DNA of 64,000 nucleotides from Pseudomonas fluorescens Q2-87. Lineage in GTDB: Bacteria; Pseudomonadota; Gammaproteobacteria; Pseudomonadales; Pseudomonadaceae. The stretch covers positions 5,212,556 through 5,276,555 of the forward strand of contig NZ_CM001558.1 of assembly GCF_000281895.1 (NCBI RefSeq), read 5' to 3'. The translations under genes and the position numbers were made by a program. Shown one piece after another: positions 12,203 through 20,947 of the stretch (the stretch's first letter is position 1; every line of letters begins with the position of its first letter). A model generated the notes under the pieces. It had not been told where the DNA came from and searched no databases. It was given only the letters and a program-made list of their open reading frames with translations.

Positions 12203-13161
12203 CCGATGAACGCCTCGCGGTCCTGCTTGAGCAGCGTCAGCAGCCAGACGAAGTCATCCGGCAACGGCGACTCCCAGCTCATGCGCTTGCCGGTGGTCGG
12301 ATGATCCAGCTCCAGAAACCGCGCATGCAGCGCCTGGCGCGGGAAGTTCTTCAGCGACTCGACCATGGTGATGCTGGCGGCCGGCGGAATGCGGAAACGA
12401 CCGCCGTAGGCCGGGTCGCCCACCAATGGGAAGTTGATGTGCGCCATGTGCACGCGGATCTGGTGGGTACGGCCGGTTTCCAGCTTGACCCGCACGTGGG
12501 TGTGGGAGCGGAAGCGTTCGAGCACGCGGTAATGACTGACCGCTTGCTTGCCGCCTTCCATCACCGCCATGCGCTGGCGTTGCTGGCCATGACGACCGAT
12601 CGGCGCGTTGATCTTGCCACCGGCAGTGACCACGCCGATCACGATGCATTCATAGATGCGGCTGACACTGCGGCTCTGCAGCTGTGTGACCAGCTGTGTC
12701 TGCGCCTGGATGGTCTTGGCCACGACCATCAGGCCGGTGGTGTCCTTGTCCAGGCGATGCACGATGCCGGCACGGGGCACATTGATAATGTCCGGTACGT
12801 GGTGCAGCAAGGCGTTGAGCAGGGTGCCGTCGGCATGGCCCGCAGCCGGGTGCACCACCAGGCCCGCAGGCTTGTTGATCACCAGGATGTCATCGTCTTC
12901 ATAGACGATGTCCAGGGCAATGTCCTGGGCGACCCATTCTCCCTGGGCCTCCTGTTCGGCGGTCAGCTCGAGGATGGCGCCACCGTGGACGATGTCGCGC
13001 GGGCGAATGACCGCCCCATCCACAGTCAGGCGGCCGTCCTTGATCCAGGCGGAAAGGCGCGAGCGCGAGTGCTCGGCGAAGAGTTGGGCGGCGACTTGAT
13101 CGAGGCGTTGGCCGCCCAAATCGGACGGCACCTCTGCGCGAAGTTCTATTTTATCGGACAT
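12199..13161 (-). CDS. rluD: 23S rRNA pseudouridine(1911/1915/1917) synthase RluD
   Basis: A 320-residue enzyme that makes pseudouridine in helix 69 of 23S rRNA. The N-terminal S4 RNA-binding domain is at about residues 18-80, and the catalytic motif GIVHRLDKDTTGLMVVA with the nucleophilic Asp is near residue 140. Further RluA-family blocks are TGRTHQIRVHMA and NFPLVGDPAYGG. The start MSDKIELRAEV at 13161 is chosen because the open frame upstream is not family sequence. It is divergent from bamD. Confidence 0.96.
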   Translation of the reverse strand: MSDKIELRAEVPSDLGGQRLDQVAAQLFAEHSRSRLSAWIKDGRLTVDGAVIRPRDIVHGGAILELTAEQEAQGEWVAQDIALDIVYEDDDILVINKPAGLVVHPAAGHADGTLLNALLHHVPDIINVPRAGIVHRLDKDTTGLMVVAKTIQAQTQLVTQLQSRSVSRIYECIVIGVVTAGGKINAPIGRHGQQRQRMAVMEGGKQAVSHYRVLERFRSHTHVRVKLETGRTHQIRVHMAHINFPLVGDPAYGGRFRIPPAASITMVESLKNFPRQALHARFLELDHPTTGKRMSWESPLPDDFVWLLTLLKQDREAFIG

Positions 13162-13311
13162 GCTCGGACTAGGCGTCGGCACAGCCTTTGGTTTCGGCTG
13201 CGCGCTTGTGGTTAAATACGGCGTCTTTTGCCCCGAGGCTTTCAACGGGGCGCTCATCATAACAGGACGGCCCCGCCCAAGACAGCGGCCGTCATAGGGA
13301 CGCAAGCCGCC

Positions 13312-14328
13312 ATGCAAGTGAAACACCTGCTGCTGATCGCCATCCTCGCATTGACTGCTGCTTGCTCGTCGAAGGAAGTCGTAGACGAAAACCTGAGCGA
13401 AGTCGAACTGTACCAACAGGCGCAGAACGACCTGGACAACAACAGCTATACCAGCGCCACGGCCAAGCTCAAGGCCCTGGAATCGCGGTATCCGTTCGGT
13501 CGCTACGCCGATCAGGCCCAGTTGGAGCTGATCTACGCCAACTACAAGAACGCCGAGCCGGAAGCTGCAAAATCCGCCGCCGAGCGCTTCATTCGCCTGC
13601 ACCCGCAGCACCCGAATGTCGATTACGCCTATTACCTCAAGGGGCTGACCTCCTTCGACCAGGACGTCGGCCTGCTGGCGCGCTTCCTGCCGCTGGACAT
13701 GACCAAGCGTGACCCGGGCGCCGCGCGCGACTCCTATAACGAGTTCGCCCAGCTGACCAGCCGCTTCCCCAACAGCCGCTACTCGCCGGATGCCAAGCAG
13801 CGCATGATCTACCTGCGCAATCTGCTGGCATCCTACGAAATCCACGTGGCCGACTACTACCTGACCCGCCAGGCCTACGTCGCCGCCGCCAACCGTGGCC
13901 GCTACGTGGTGGAGAACTTCCAGGAAACCCCTTCGGTGGGTGACGGCCTGGCCGTGATGACCGAAGCCTACCAGCGCCTGCACCTCGATGACCTGGCAGC
14001 CACCAGCCTGGAAACCCTGAAGCTGAACTACCCGGATCACCCTTCGCTGGTCGACGGCCAGTTCACCCCACGGGTTGACGAAGCGGACAACCGTTCGTGG
14101 CTGAGCAAGGCTACCCTGGGCCTGATCGAGTCCCGTCCACCGCTGCCGCCGGGTGAAACCCGCGCCAACCAAGACGTACAGCGTCAGTTCCAGGACGCCA
14201 AGGAAGCCATTCCGAACGAGCTCAAGCCCAAGGACGAGAATGGCGATGTGATCGAAGCAGAAGAGCCTGAGAGCGAGTCCAGCGACCGCTCCTGGTTCAG
14301 CCACCTGACCTTCGGCCTGTTCGACTGA
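13312..14328 (+). CDS. bamD: Outer membrane assembly lipoprotein BamD
   Basis: A 338-residue lipoprotein subunit of the BAM complex that inserts beta-barrel proteins into the outer membrane. The N-terminal signal peptide [18 protein letters not shown] ends at a lipidation Cys (residue 18), followed by TPR-type helices ([28 protein letters not shown]). It has an extended acidic C-terminal tail compared with the E. coli protein, as usual in Pseudomonas. The ATG at 13312 was chosen because only this start gives a signal peptide. It is divergent from rluD and ends in a strong terminator. Confidence 0.96.
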   Translation: MQVKHLLLIAILALTAACSSKEVVDENLSEVELYQQAQNDLDNNSYTSATAKLKALESRYPFGRYADQAQLELIYANYKNAEPEAAKSAAERFIRLHPQHPNVDYAYYLKGLTSFDQDVGLLARFLPLDMTKRDPGAARDSYNEFAQLTSRFPNSRYSPDAKQRMIYLRNLLASYEIHVADYYLTRQAYVAAANRGRYVVENFQETPSVGDGLAVMTEAYQRLHLDDLAATSLETLKLNYPDHPSLVDGQFTPRVDEADNRSWLSKATLGLIESRPPLPPGETRANQDVQRQFQDAKEAIPNELKPKDENGDVIEAEEPESESSDRSWFSHLTFGLFD

Positions 14329-14344
14329 GCCCAAGGCACCTACG

Positions 14345-14374
14345 AAAAGGGAGACCGTACGGTCTCCCTTTTTT
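14345..14374 (+). terminator. Rho-independent terminator of bamD
   Basis: aagggagaccgtacggtctccctt forms a near-perfect palindromic stem followed by Ts, 17 bases after the bamD stop. Confidence 0.92.
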
Positions 14375-14453
14375 GTGCCTGGGTTTTATAGCGCTGTGCG
14401 CCGTTCCTGTCCTTGGCTAAACTGCCTGATCTCTAGCCAAAAAGCCGCCCATC

Positions 14454-14687
14454 ATGCTTCGTTTACTGTTCTGGATTGCCCTGATCGCCGCCGCGGTATG
14501 GTTCTGGCGCAAGTTCAAGGGTGCCTCCTCCGCGCCGACCGCCACGCGCGAGCAGGACGCGCCGCCCATGGTTCGTTGCGCCCATTGCGGCGTGCACCTG
14601 CCCCGCGACCGAGCGCGAGCTCTCGAACAACAGTGGTATTGCAGCCAGGCTCACCTCGAGCAAGGCCCGAGCACCCGTGATCGCTGA
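14454..14687 (+). CDS. PP0621-family zinc-ribbon-like small protein
   Basis: A 77-residue protein with an N-terminal membrane span (MLRLLFWIALIAAAVWFWRKF) and a C-terminal metal-binding segment with CAHCGVHLPRDRA and YCSQAHL. It matches the small PP0621 family that precedes pilS in pseudomonads. Function unknown. Its last four codons overlap the GTG start proposed for pilS, which suggests coupling. Confidence 0.85.
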   Translation: MLRLLFWIALIAAAVWFWRKFKGASSAPTATREQDAPPMVRCAHCGVHLPRDRARALEQQWYCSQAHLEQGPSTRDR

Positions 14688-16266
14688 GGCCCTAAGCCCG
14701 CACGACAAACAGGCGCAGCGCCTGCTGCGTCTTTATCATCTGTACCGTCTGAGCATCGGCATCACCCTGGTGCTGCTTATTTCCAGCAACATGGACAACC
14801 GCCTGCTGGAGTTCGCCAACGACGACCTGCTGCGCAGTGGCAGTTGGTTGTACCTGGTGTTGAATATCTTGCTGGTGGTGTTTCTTGAAAACACCCGCCG
14901 CCCCGCCCGCCTGTTCGGCCTGGCCCTGACCGATGTGTTGCTGCTCTCATGGCTGTTCTTCGTCGCGGGCGGCGCCCCCAGCGCCGTCGGCAACCTGCTC
15001 ATCGTCTCGGTGGCCATCGGCAATACGCTGTTGCGGGGCCGGATCGGCCTGTTGATAGCAGCCGTTGCCACTCTCGGCATCATCGGTTCGACCTTCTTTC
15101 TCGGCCTCAGCGACTCGAACCGCCCCAGTAGCTATTTGCAGGCCGGCACCCTGGGTGCGTTGTGCTTTGCTGCGGCGCTGCTGGTACAGGGCCTGACCCG
15201 ACGACTGGAAGCCAGCGAAACCCTGGCCGAGCAACGGGCCAGCGAAGTGGTGGGCCTCGAAGCGCTCAATGCATTGATCCTGCAACGCATGCGCACCGGG
15301 ATCCTGGTGCTCGACCGTCAAGGCCGGGTGCAACTGGCCAACGAAAGCGCGCTGAACCTGCTGGGTATGCACGATCTGGTCGGCCAGCCAATCGAGCAGT
15401 ACTCAACGGCCCTGGTCGAACGCCTGCAACTGTGGCGGAACAACCCCAGCCTGCGTCCGCAAAGCCTGACCATCAGGGGCAATGGCCTTACCCTTCAACC
15501 GAGCTTCATCGCCCTGGGGCACAACGACCAGCATCAGACCCTGGTATTTCTCGATGACCTGGCCCAGGTCGCCCAGCAAGCCCAACAGCTCAAACTCGCC
15601 TCCCTCGGACGCCTGACCGCCGGTATCGCCCATGAAATCCGCAACCCGCTGGGTGCCATCAGCCATGCGGCGCAATTGTTGCGTGAGTCAGAGGAACTGA
15701 ACGACGCAGATCGGCGTCTGACGCAGATTATTCAAGACCACTCCCAACGAATGAATCGCGTCATTGAGAACGTCCTCCAATTGTCCCGCCGCCAACCCAC
15801 CACGCCACAACGCCTGGATCTGCGGACCTGGCTCGAACCGTTCGTCAGGCAAACCCGCGAAAGCATGACCGAGTACCAGCAATTGCACCTGAGCATCGAC
15901 CCCGGCGACTACACCACGCTGATGGACCCCGACCAGCTGACCCAAGTGCTCGGCAACCTGTTAAGCAACGCGTGGCGCCACGGCGCGATGGTCCATGACC
16001 AGGCTGAAGTCTGGCTGAAGCTGTTCATCGACCCTCACAGCCAACTGCCCACGCTGGACATCATCGACAACGGCCCCGGCGTGACGCCGGACCAGCAGGC
16101 GCACTTGTTCGAACCTTTCTTCACCACCAGCAGCCAAGGCACCGGCCTTGGGCTCTATCTGTCCCGTGAGCTGTGCGAAAGCAACCAGGCCCGCCTAGAC
16201 TTCAAATCACGCCAAGGCGGCGGTTGCTTTCGCATCACTTTTGCTCACGGACGGAAACAGATTTGA
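14677..16266 (+). CDS. pilS: Sensor histidine kinase PilS
   Basis: A 529-residue membrane sensor kinase paired with PilR in control of pilin (pilA) transcription. Six N-terminal hydrophobic spans occupy about residues 20-185, a PAS domain follows (MRTGILVLDRQGRVQLANESALNLLG), then HisKA with the phospho-acceptor His319 in AGIAHEIRNPLGAISHAAQLL, and the HATPase domain with DNGPGVTPDQQ and GTGLGLYLS. The start GTG at 14677 overlaps the previous gene; earlier codons in this frame encode non-family sequence. The stop overlaps the TTG start of pilR. Confidence 0.95.
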   Translation: MIAEALSPHDKQAQRLLRLYHLYRLSIGITLVLLISSNMDNRLLEFANDDLLRSGSWLYLVLNILLVVFLENTRRPARLFGLALTDVLLLSWLFFVAGGAPSAVGNLLIVSVAIGNTLLRGRIGLLIAAVATLGIIGSTFFLGLSDSNRPSSYLQAGTLGALCFAAALLVQGLTRRLEASETLAEQRASEVVGLEALNALILQRMRTGILVLDRQGRVQLANESALNLLGMHDLVGQPIEQYSTALVERLQLWRNNPSLRPQSLTIRGNGLTLQPSFIALGHNDQHQTLVFLDDLAQVAQQAQQLKLASLGRLTAGIAHEIRNPLGAISHAAQLLRESEELNDADRRLTQIIQDHSQRMNRVIENVLQLSRRQPTTPQRLDLRTWLEPFVRQTRESMTEYQQLHLSIDPGDYTTLMDPDQLTQVLGNLLSNAWRHGAMVHDQAEVWLKLFIDPHSQLPTLDIIDNGPGVTPDQQAHLFEPFFTTSSQGTGLGLYLSRELCESNQARLDFKSRQGGGCFRITFAHGRKQI

Positions 16267-17609
16267 ATAATCGCTCACGGCAACGAATCCTGATCGTCGA
16301 TGACGAACCGGACATCCGCGAACTCCTGGACATCACCCTGGGCCGGATGAAACTCGACACCCGCAGCGCCAAGAACCTCGCCCAAGCCCAGGACCTGCTG
16401 GCAGGCGAAGCCTTCGACCTGTGCCTGACCGACATGCGCCTGCCCGACGGCACCGGCCTGGAACTGGTGCAGCACATCCAGCAGCGTTACCCCCAACTGC
16501 CCGTGGCGATGATCACCGCCTACGGCAGCCTGGAGACCGCTATCGACGCCCTCAAGGCCGGAGCCTTCGATTTCCTGACCAAACCGGTCGACCTGGGGCG
16601 GCTGCGAGAACTGGTCAACAGCGCCTTGCGCCTGCCGCCAGTCGCCACCCCGGCCGTCACCCTCGAACGCTGCCTGCTGGGCGACTCTCCGCCGATGCGC
16701 AGCGTGCGTAAACAGATCGAAAAACTCGCCCGAAGCCAGGCGCCGGTATATATCAGCGGCGAGTCCGGCTGTGGCAAGGAACTGGTCGCGCGGTTGATCC
16801 ACGAACAAGGCCCGCGCGCCAGCCAGGGTTTTGTGCCGGTCAACTGTGGGGCAATTCCCACCGAACTGATGGAAAGCGAGTTTTTCGGACACAGAAAAGG
16901 CAGCTTCAGCGGCGCCATCGAAGACAAGCCCGGACTGTTCCAGGTTGCCCATGGTGGCACTCTGTTTCTTGATGAAGTGGCAGACCTGCCTTTGGCGATG
17001 CAGGTCAAACTGCTGCGGGCCATCCAGGAAAAAGCCGTGCGCGCGGTCGGCGGCCAGCAGGAAGAAGTGGTGGACGTACGCATCCTCTGCGCGACCCATA
17101 AGGACCTGGACGCTGAAGTTGCCGCCGGGCGCTTCCGCCAGGATTTGTATTACCGGCTGAACGTCATCGAACTGCGCGTCCCGCCCTTGCGCGAACGTCG
17201 CGAAGACATCGAACCATTGGCCAACCATATGCTGCAGCGCCTGGCCCTGAACACCGACAGCCCTGCTGTGAAACTCCATCCCCGAGCCCTGGAGGCCCTT
17301 CGAAACTACCGCTTTCCGGGAAACGTGCGGGAATTGGAGAACATGCTCGAACGGGCCTACACCTTATGCGAACACCAACAGATCGAAGCCGACGACCTGC
17401 GCCTGGCCGAGGGCAATAGCACCACCGAGGCGGGCAAGCCGGATTTGATGCAGGTCGACAACCTGGAAGATTACCTGGAAGACGTCGAGCGCAAACTGAT
17501 CCTCCAGGCCCTGGAAGAAACCCGCTGGAACCGTACGGCGGCGGCCCAGCGGTTGAAGTTGTCGTTTCGGTCGATGCGGTATCGGTTGAAGAAGCTGGGG
17601 TTGGATTGA
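16263..17609 (+). CDS. pilR: Sigma-54-dependent response regulator PilR
   Basis: A 448-residue NtrC-type activator. The receiver domain has the acidic pocket DDE at 13-15 and phospho-acceptor Asp57 (LCLTDMRLPDG). The AAA+ domain has Walker A GESGCGKE, the sigma-54 contact loop in the form GSFSGA instead of GAFTGA, and Walker B GGTLFLDEV. The C-terminal Fis-type helix-turn-helix is RTAAAQRLKLSFRSMRYRLKKLG. A TTG start at 16263 overlapping the pilS stop gives the proper receiver N-terminus. It should drive the major pilin gene, which is not in this window. Confidence 0.95.
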   Translation: MNNRSRQRILIVDDEPDIRELLDITLGRMKLDTRSAKNLAQAQDLLAGEAFDLCLTDMRLPDGTGLELVQHIQQRYPQLPVAMITAYGSLETAIDALKAGAFDFLTKPVDLGRLRELVNSALRLPPVATPAVTLERCLLGDSPPMRSVRKQIEKLARSQAPVYISGESGCGKELVARLIHEQGPRASQGFVPVNCGAIPTELMESEFFGHRKGSFSGAIEDKPGLFQVAHGGTLFLDEVADLPLAMQVKLLRAIQEKAVRAVGGQQEEVVDVRILCATHKDLDAEVAAGRFRQDLYYRLNVIELRVPPLRERREDIEPLANHMLQRLALNTDSPAVKLHPRALEALRNYRFPGNVRELENMLERAYTLCEHQQIEADDLRLAEGNSTTEAGKPDLMQVDNLEDYLEDVERKLILQALEETRWNRTAAAQRLKLSFRSMRYRLKKLGLD

Positions 17610-17659
17610 GCCACGGCTCTCCAGCCCATGCTGCCCCTGTGTTCGCCTTGGCAGCTTTT

Positions 17660-18025
17660 CTAGCCCTTCGGCACCGGCACCTGCTCGTCCAGCACACGAT
17701 TGGCTAGCAACTCACTCAACTCGATCAGCTGTTGCACCCCCAATGCAACATGCCGTCGCGAGCCGTCGAGTTCGAAGGCCAGGTCGCTGATTGTTGCGTT
17801 GGCTGAGGCAAGGGTTTCGCTGAGGTTGGCGAGGAGGCATTCGGTGTCGATGCCTTCCACGACGGTGTATAGCTGGTTTGAGGATGGTTTCTTTTTGGCT
17901 TCAGGCTTTGGGGCTAGGTAATAGTCGAGGGCGCGTTTGGCGGCTTCGTCGAGCTTTTGAGGATCGAGTCCGTTTTGAGCTGATGTGGAATCGGTTTCGG
18001 GGGGATTGGGTGTGACCTTGATCAT
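17660..18025 (-). CDS. DUF6124 family protein
   Basis: A 121-residue soluble protein starting MIKVTPNPPETDS, with a Pro/Ser/Lys-rich first third and a helical second half (LLANLSETLASANATISDLAFELDG, then ALGVQQLIELSELLANRVLDEQ). It matches the pseudomonad DUF6124 proteins, which occur in many copies with unknown function. The ATG at 18025 has GGAG 7 bases upstream, and that GGAG is inside a hairpin (see the leader at 18033-18140). The longer open frame upstream is not family sequence. Confidence 0.82.
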   Translation of the reverse strand: MIKVTPNPPETDSTSAQNGLDPQKLDEAAKRALDYYLAPKPEAKKKPSSNQLYTVVEGIDTECLLANLSETLASANATISDLAFELDGSRRHVALGVQQLIELSELLANRVLDEQVPVPKG

Positions 18026-18032
18026 CGTGCAT

Positions 18033-18140
18033 CTCCAAGTTATGGAGCTGCCACCGATCGCCGCGACGCGATTGGAGGTGGCAGCTGTACGCAGGTTCGC
18101 GGACCGAGAACTTGAACACCCGGCATACCCGAAGGTATCC
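18033..18140 (-). promoter_or_regulatory. Structured 5' leader of the DUF6124 gene with SD-sequestering hairpin
   Basis: Reading the minus strand toward the ATG: GGATACC-TTCG-GGTATGC (a hairpin closed by a C(UUCG)G tetraloop, 18139-18123), then AGCTGCCACC...GGTGGCAGCT (10-bp stem, 18086-18077 with 18055-18046), then CTCCA-TAACT-TGGAG (18047-18043 with 18037-18033). The last stem contains the GGAG ribosome site. The second and third stems share two bases, so they compete at their boundary. Confidence 0.6.
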
Positions 18141-18374
18141 CACGCACAGCCAGCCATGACACGACAAATACCGAGGCACCGTCGTGGACTGGAATTATGC
18201 ACCAAGTTAGCGGGCCGCGACGCCCGGACGCTGAATTGGCAGCGACGAGAAAGGTTAGCCAGAGCCCTTCCCACTCGGCAACCGCCAGAGATCGTCGGAA
18301 AATTCAGCTCGATTCAGAATTTTGTCCGACCTTTCTCACAAATCTGGTTTGGCTGTCAGGGCATCGGGATGTGT

Positions 18375-18677
18375 GTATATCCATTTCTGCGGTAAAGGCT
18401 ACTTAGGGTTCCGCCCTGACGGCGGGTCACTTTCGAAAAGCGCGAAAGTAACCAAAGCGCTTCTGCCCCACCACTCGGCACCTCGCCTAGGCTCGGTGTG
18501 CCCTCACTCCGGCATTGCTCCGTGGGCCCGCCGCGAAGGGCTGCCATCCATGGCCCAGCGCGGCTAACCCGGCATCCATGCCGGGTTGCCCACTACGCAA
18601 TGCCTGCGTTCGGCCAGCGTGGTTAATGGGGCGTCCGAGATCAACGTCCGACGCGAGGCGGCCTGATAGCCGACCTG
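18375..18677. repeat. Left arm of a ~0.95-kb inverted-repeat element
   Basis: About 300 bases from tatatccattt to atagccgacctg match, as reverse complement and with scattered substitutions and short indels, the arm at 19023-19319. It includes internal sub-palindromes such as ggcatccatgcc. No convincing gene is in it. Confidence 0.85.
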
Positions 18678-18703
18678 GTTCTTGATGGGGACCGCATTTC
18701 TCC

Positions 18704-18793
18704 TGTGGGAGCGGGCTTGCTCTCGAAGGCGATGTCACTGTCGATGAGGATGTTGCGTTTGCTGACTTCATCGCGAGCAAGCTCGCTCCCACA
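18704..18793. repeat. REPIN inside the inverted-repeat element
   Basis: tgtgggagcgggcttgctct at the left and gcgagcaagctcgctcccac at the right form an inverted REP pair. Confidence 0.85.
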
Positions 18794-18840
18794 AGGGATG
18801 GGTGGCGTATACAAATTTTGTGATTGTTGAAGGTCGAAAA

Positions 18841-18996
18841 TGTGGGAGCGAGCTTGCTCGCGATGACTGCAGTAAATCCAACCGCTATGTCACGGAATTA
18901 TCGCTACCGCGAACAGGCTGAGGCTATGAAGACGCGACCGCAGTCAACCAGGATGTCGTATATACCAGCCTCTTCGCGAGCAAGCTCGCTCCCACA
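18841..18996. repeat. Second REP pair inside the element
   Basis: tgtgggagcgagcttgctcg at the left and gcgagcaagctcgctcccac at the right, with a longer (~110-base) spacer than usual. Confidence 0.8.
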
Positions 18997-19022
18997 ATTG
19001 GGTCGGAGTACGACAAAAGAGA

Positions 19023-19319
19023 CAGGTCGGCTATCAGGCCGCCTCGCGACGGACGTTGATCTCGGCGCCCCGTTAACCACGATGGCCGAACGTAGGTATT
19101 GCGCAGTGGGCACCTCGGCATGGATGCCGAGGTAGCCGCGCTGGGCCATGGATGGCCCTTCGCGGCGGCCCACGGAGCAATGCCTACGTTCGGGCATGCC
19201 GAGCCTAGGCGAGGCACCGAGTGGTGGGGCAAAAGCGTTTTGCTTACTTTTGCGCTTCTCAAAAGTGAGACGCCGTAAGGGCGGAACCCTAAGTAGCCGT
19301 TACCGCAGCAATGGATATG
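19023..19319. repeat. Right arm of the inverted-repeat element
   Basis: Reverse complement of the left arm, from caggtcggctatcaggccgc to accgcagcaatggatat. The two arms plus the REP pairs between them account for the whole gene-free stretch from about 18.37 to 19.32 kb. Confidence 0.85.
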
Positions 19320-19339
19320 TACTCGATCAACACACAGCC

Positions 19340-19363
19340 GTCGCGAGCAAGCCCGCTCCACAA
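19340..19363. repeat. Single REP element
   Basis: gtcgcgagcaagcccgctcc, an unpaired copy just after the right arm and before the thiO stop. Confidence 0.7.
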
Positions 19364-19376
19364 GAAAAACCGGACC

Positions 19377-20489
19377 TTACAAGCGCCCCGCCGGAGCATA
19401 AGGCACAGGATCAATCACCGCCTCCCGCCCCAACATCAGATCCGTAAACAACCGACACGAAGCCGGCGCCAGCACCAACCCATTGCGATAATGCCCACAA
19501 TTCAACCATAGCCCAGCAAACCCCGGCACCTCGCCGATATACGGAATGCCTTCAGGCGACCCAGGCCGCAACCCAGCCCAATGCCCAACCACCTCGGCAC
19601 CCGCCAGCTCCGGAATCAGCGCCAACGCCGAAGCCTTTAGGCTTTCCAACGCCACATCCGTAGGCGTCTTGTCGAAACCTTCACGCTCCAACGTACTGCC
19701 GATCAAAATGTGTCCATCACGACGGGGAATGGCATAGCGGCCTTTCGCAAGGACCATGCTCGATAAAAAGTCCGACGCACATTTGTACAAAATCATCTGG
19801 CCCTTGACCGGCTCGACTGGAAGTTTCAACCCCAGCGTCTTGACCAGTTCACCGCTCCAGGCGCCTGCGGCCAGCACCACATGATCGCCACGCAGCTCAC
19901 CGGCAGAACAATTCACCCCCACGACACGGTCGCCGTCGCGGATAAAGCCGCTGACTTCACAATTTTCATGAACCGTGACATTGGGCATCGCCAGCAGCGC
20001 AGCCTTGAGGGATTTCACCAGGCGGGGATTACGCACGTTGGCCACATTGGCCATATAAATCGCTCGGGAAAAACCCGCGCCCAGCACCGGCACTGCATCA
20101 TGTACGGCAGAGATATCCACAGCCCGCAACGGGCGCCCTTCCCGCTCGGCCCAGGCCAGTGCTTCGTCCTGGTCATCCAGGTCCAGCCAGTACAGGCCGG
20201 TGACATGCACTTGCGGATCGATTCCGGTGGCGGCGAACAAACGCTCGCCCAGTTGTGGATAAAAATCCTGCGACCAGTGGGCCAGGGCGGTCACCGCTGG
20301 GCTGTAGCGCCACGGGTACAACGGCGAAACGATACCGCCACCGGCCCAAGACGCCTCCTGGCCGACGCTCGAACGGTCCAACAGCACCACTCGCTGCCCT
20401 TCGGACGCCAGATTGAACGCCGTCAGCAGGCCGATCACTCCGCCACCGACAATCACCACTTGCTGTTGCCTGGTCATGTTCTGATTCAA
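19377..20489 (-). CDS. thiO: Glycine oxidase ThiO
   Basis: A 370-residue FAD-dependent amino-acid oxidase that turns glycine into dehydroglycine (iminoacetate) for thiamine thiazole synthesis. The dinucleotide motif VVIVGGGVIGLLTAFNLA is at about residues 11-28 and the C-terminal FAD motif GLWLNCGHYRNGLVLAPAS is near 335. DAO-family contacts such as WAGGGIVSPLYPWRY are present. Either the ATG at 20489 or a second ATG four codons on could start it. It lies downstream of pilE on the same strand, 46 bases away. Confidence 0.94.
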   Translation of the reverse strand: MNQNMTRQQQVVIVGGGVIGLLTAFNLASEGQRVVLLDRSSVGQEASWAGGGIVSPLYPWRYSPAVTALAHWSQDFYPQLGERLFAATGIDPQVHVTGLYWLDLDDQDEALAWAEREGRPLRAVDISAVHDAVPVLGAGFSRAIYMANVANVRNPRLVKSLKAALLAMPNVTVHENCEVSGFIRDGDRVVGVNCSAGELRGDHVVLAAGAWSGELVKTLGLKLPVEPVKGQMILYKCASDFLSSMVLAKGRYAIPRRDGHILIGSTLEREGFDKTPTDVALESLKASALALIPELAGAEVVGHWAGLRPGSPEGIPYIGEVPGFAGLWLNCGHYRNGLVLAPASCRLFTDLMLGREAVIDPVPYAPAGRL

Positions 20490-20535
20490 CTCACAAGACA
20501 GAGAGGGCGCAAGTCAGCGCCCGGATAAAGGAAAC

Positions 20536-20937
20536 TCAGCGGCCCCAGCAATCCTTGGTGGTCAGCCCCGCAGCGGCGTTGAGCATGCCCCGTGCGCCGG
20601 TGTTGTTGATCGTGAAATCACCGCACTTGTCCGTGGCCATGGACGAGCCATTCTTGCGCACGGCAGTCAGGGTGAAGCTCTGGTCCGCCAGCGTCTGGGT
20701 AATGGTGTAGAAATCGTTACCGCCGCTCAGGCCGGTGGCATTGGTATACACGTTGTTCTTCGAGTAGTAGCGCTCGAGAATCTGCGCCTGCTCCGACAAC
20801 AACCCGGCAATTTCGGTGCGTCGGCCCTTCTTCATGTACTCGGTCAGGCTCGGATAGCCAATGGTGATCACGATACCGATGATCGCAATCACGATCATGA
20901 TTTCGATCAAGGTGAAACCCCGGTTGGATCTGCGCAT
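20536..20937 (-). CDS. pilE: Type IV minor pilin PilE
   Basis: A 133-residue type IVa minor prepilin. The class III leader MRRSNRG precedes FTLIEIMIVIAIIGIVITIG: PilD cleaves after Gly7 and Glu5 of the mature protein is present. A C-terminal pair of cysteines (TDKCG, KDCWG) would form the D-region disulfide. Minor pilins prime pilus assembly together with PilY1. The ATG at 20937 is chosen because the prepilin leader must be short. It is the last pilus gene of the minus-strand operon; its start is 11 bases after the pilY1 stop. Confidence 0.92.
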   Translation of the reverse strand: MRRSNRGFTLIEIMIVIAIIGIVITIGYPSLTEYMKKGRRTEIAGLLSEQAQILERYYSKNNVYTNATGLSGGNDFYTITQTLADQSFTLTAVRKNGSSMATDKCGDFTINNTGARGMLNAAAGLTTKDCWGR

Positions 20938-20947
20938 GCCTTGCCTC

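Noticed and set aside
18356..18547. Short ORFs inside the inverted-repeat element
   Set aside because: The arms carry matching frames in both copies only because they are repeats; no ribosome site and biased composition.
18704..18996. Closely spaced repeats as a CRISPR array
   Set aside because: The units are inverted REP palindromes with irregular spacing, and no cas gene is present.
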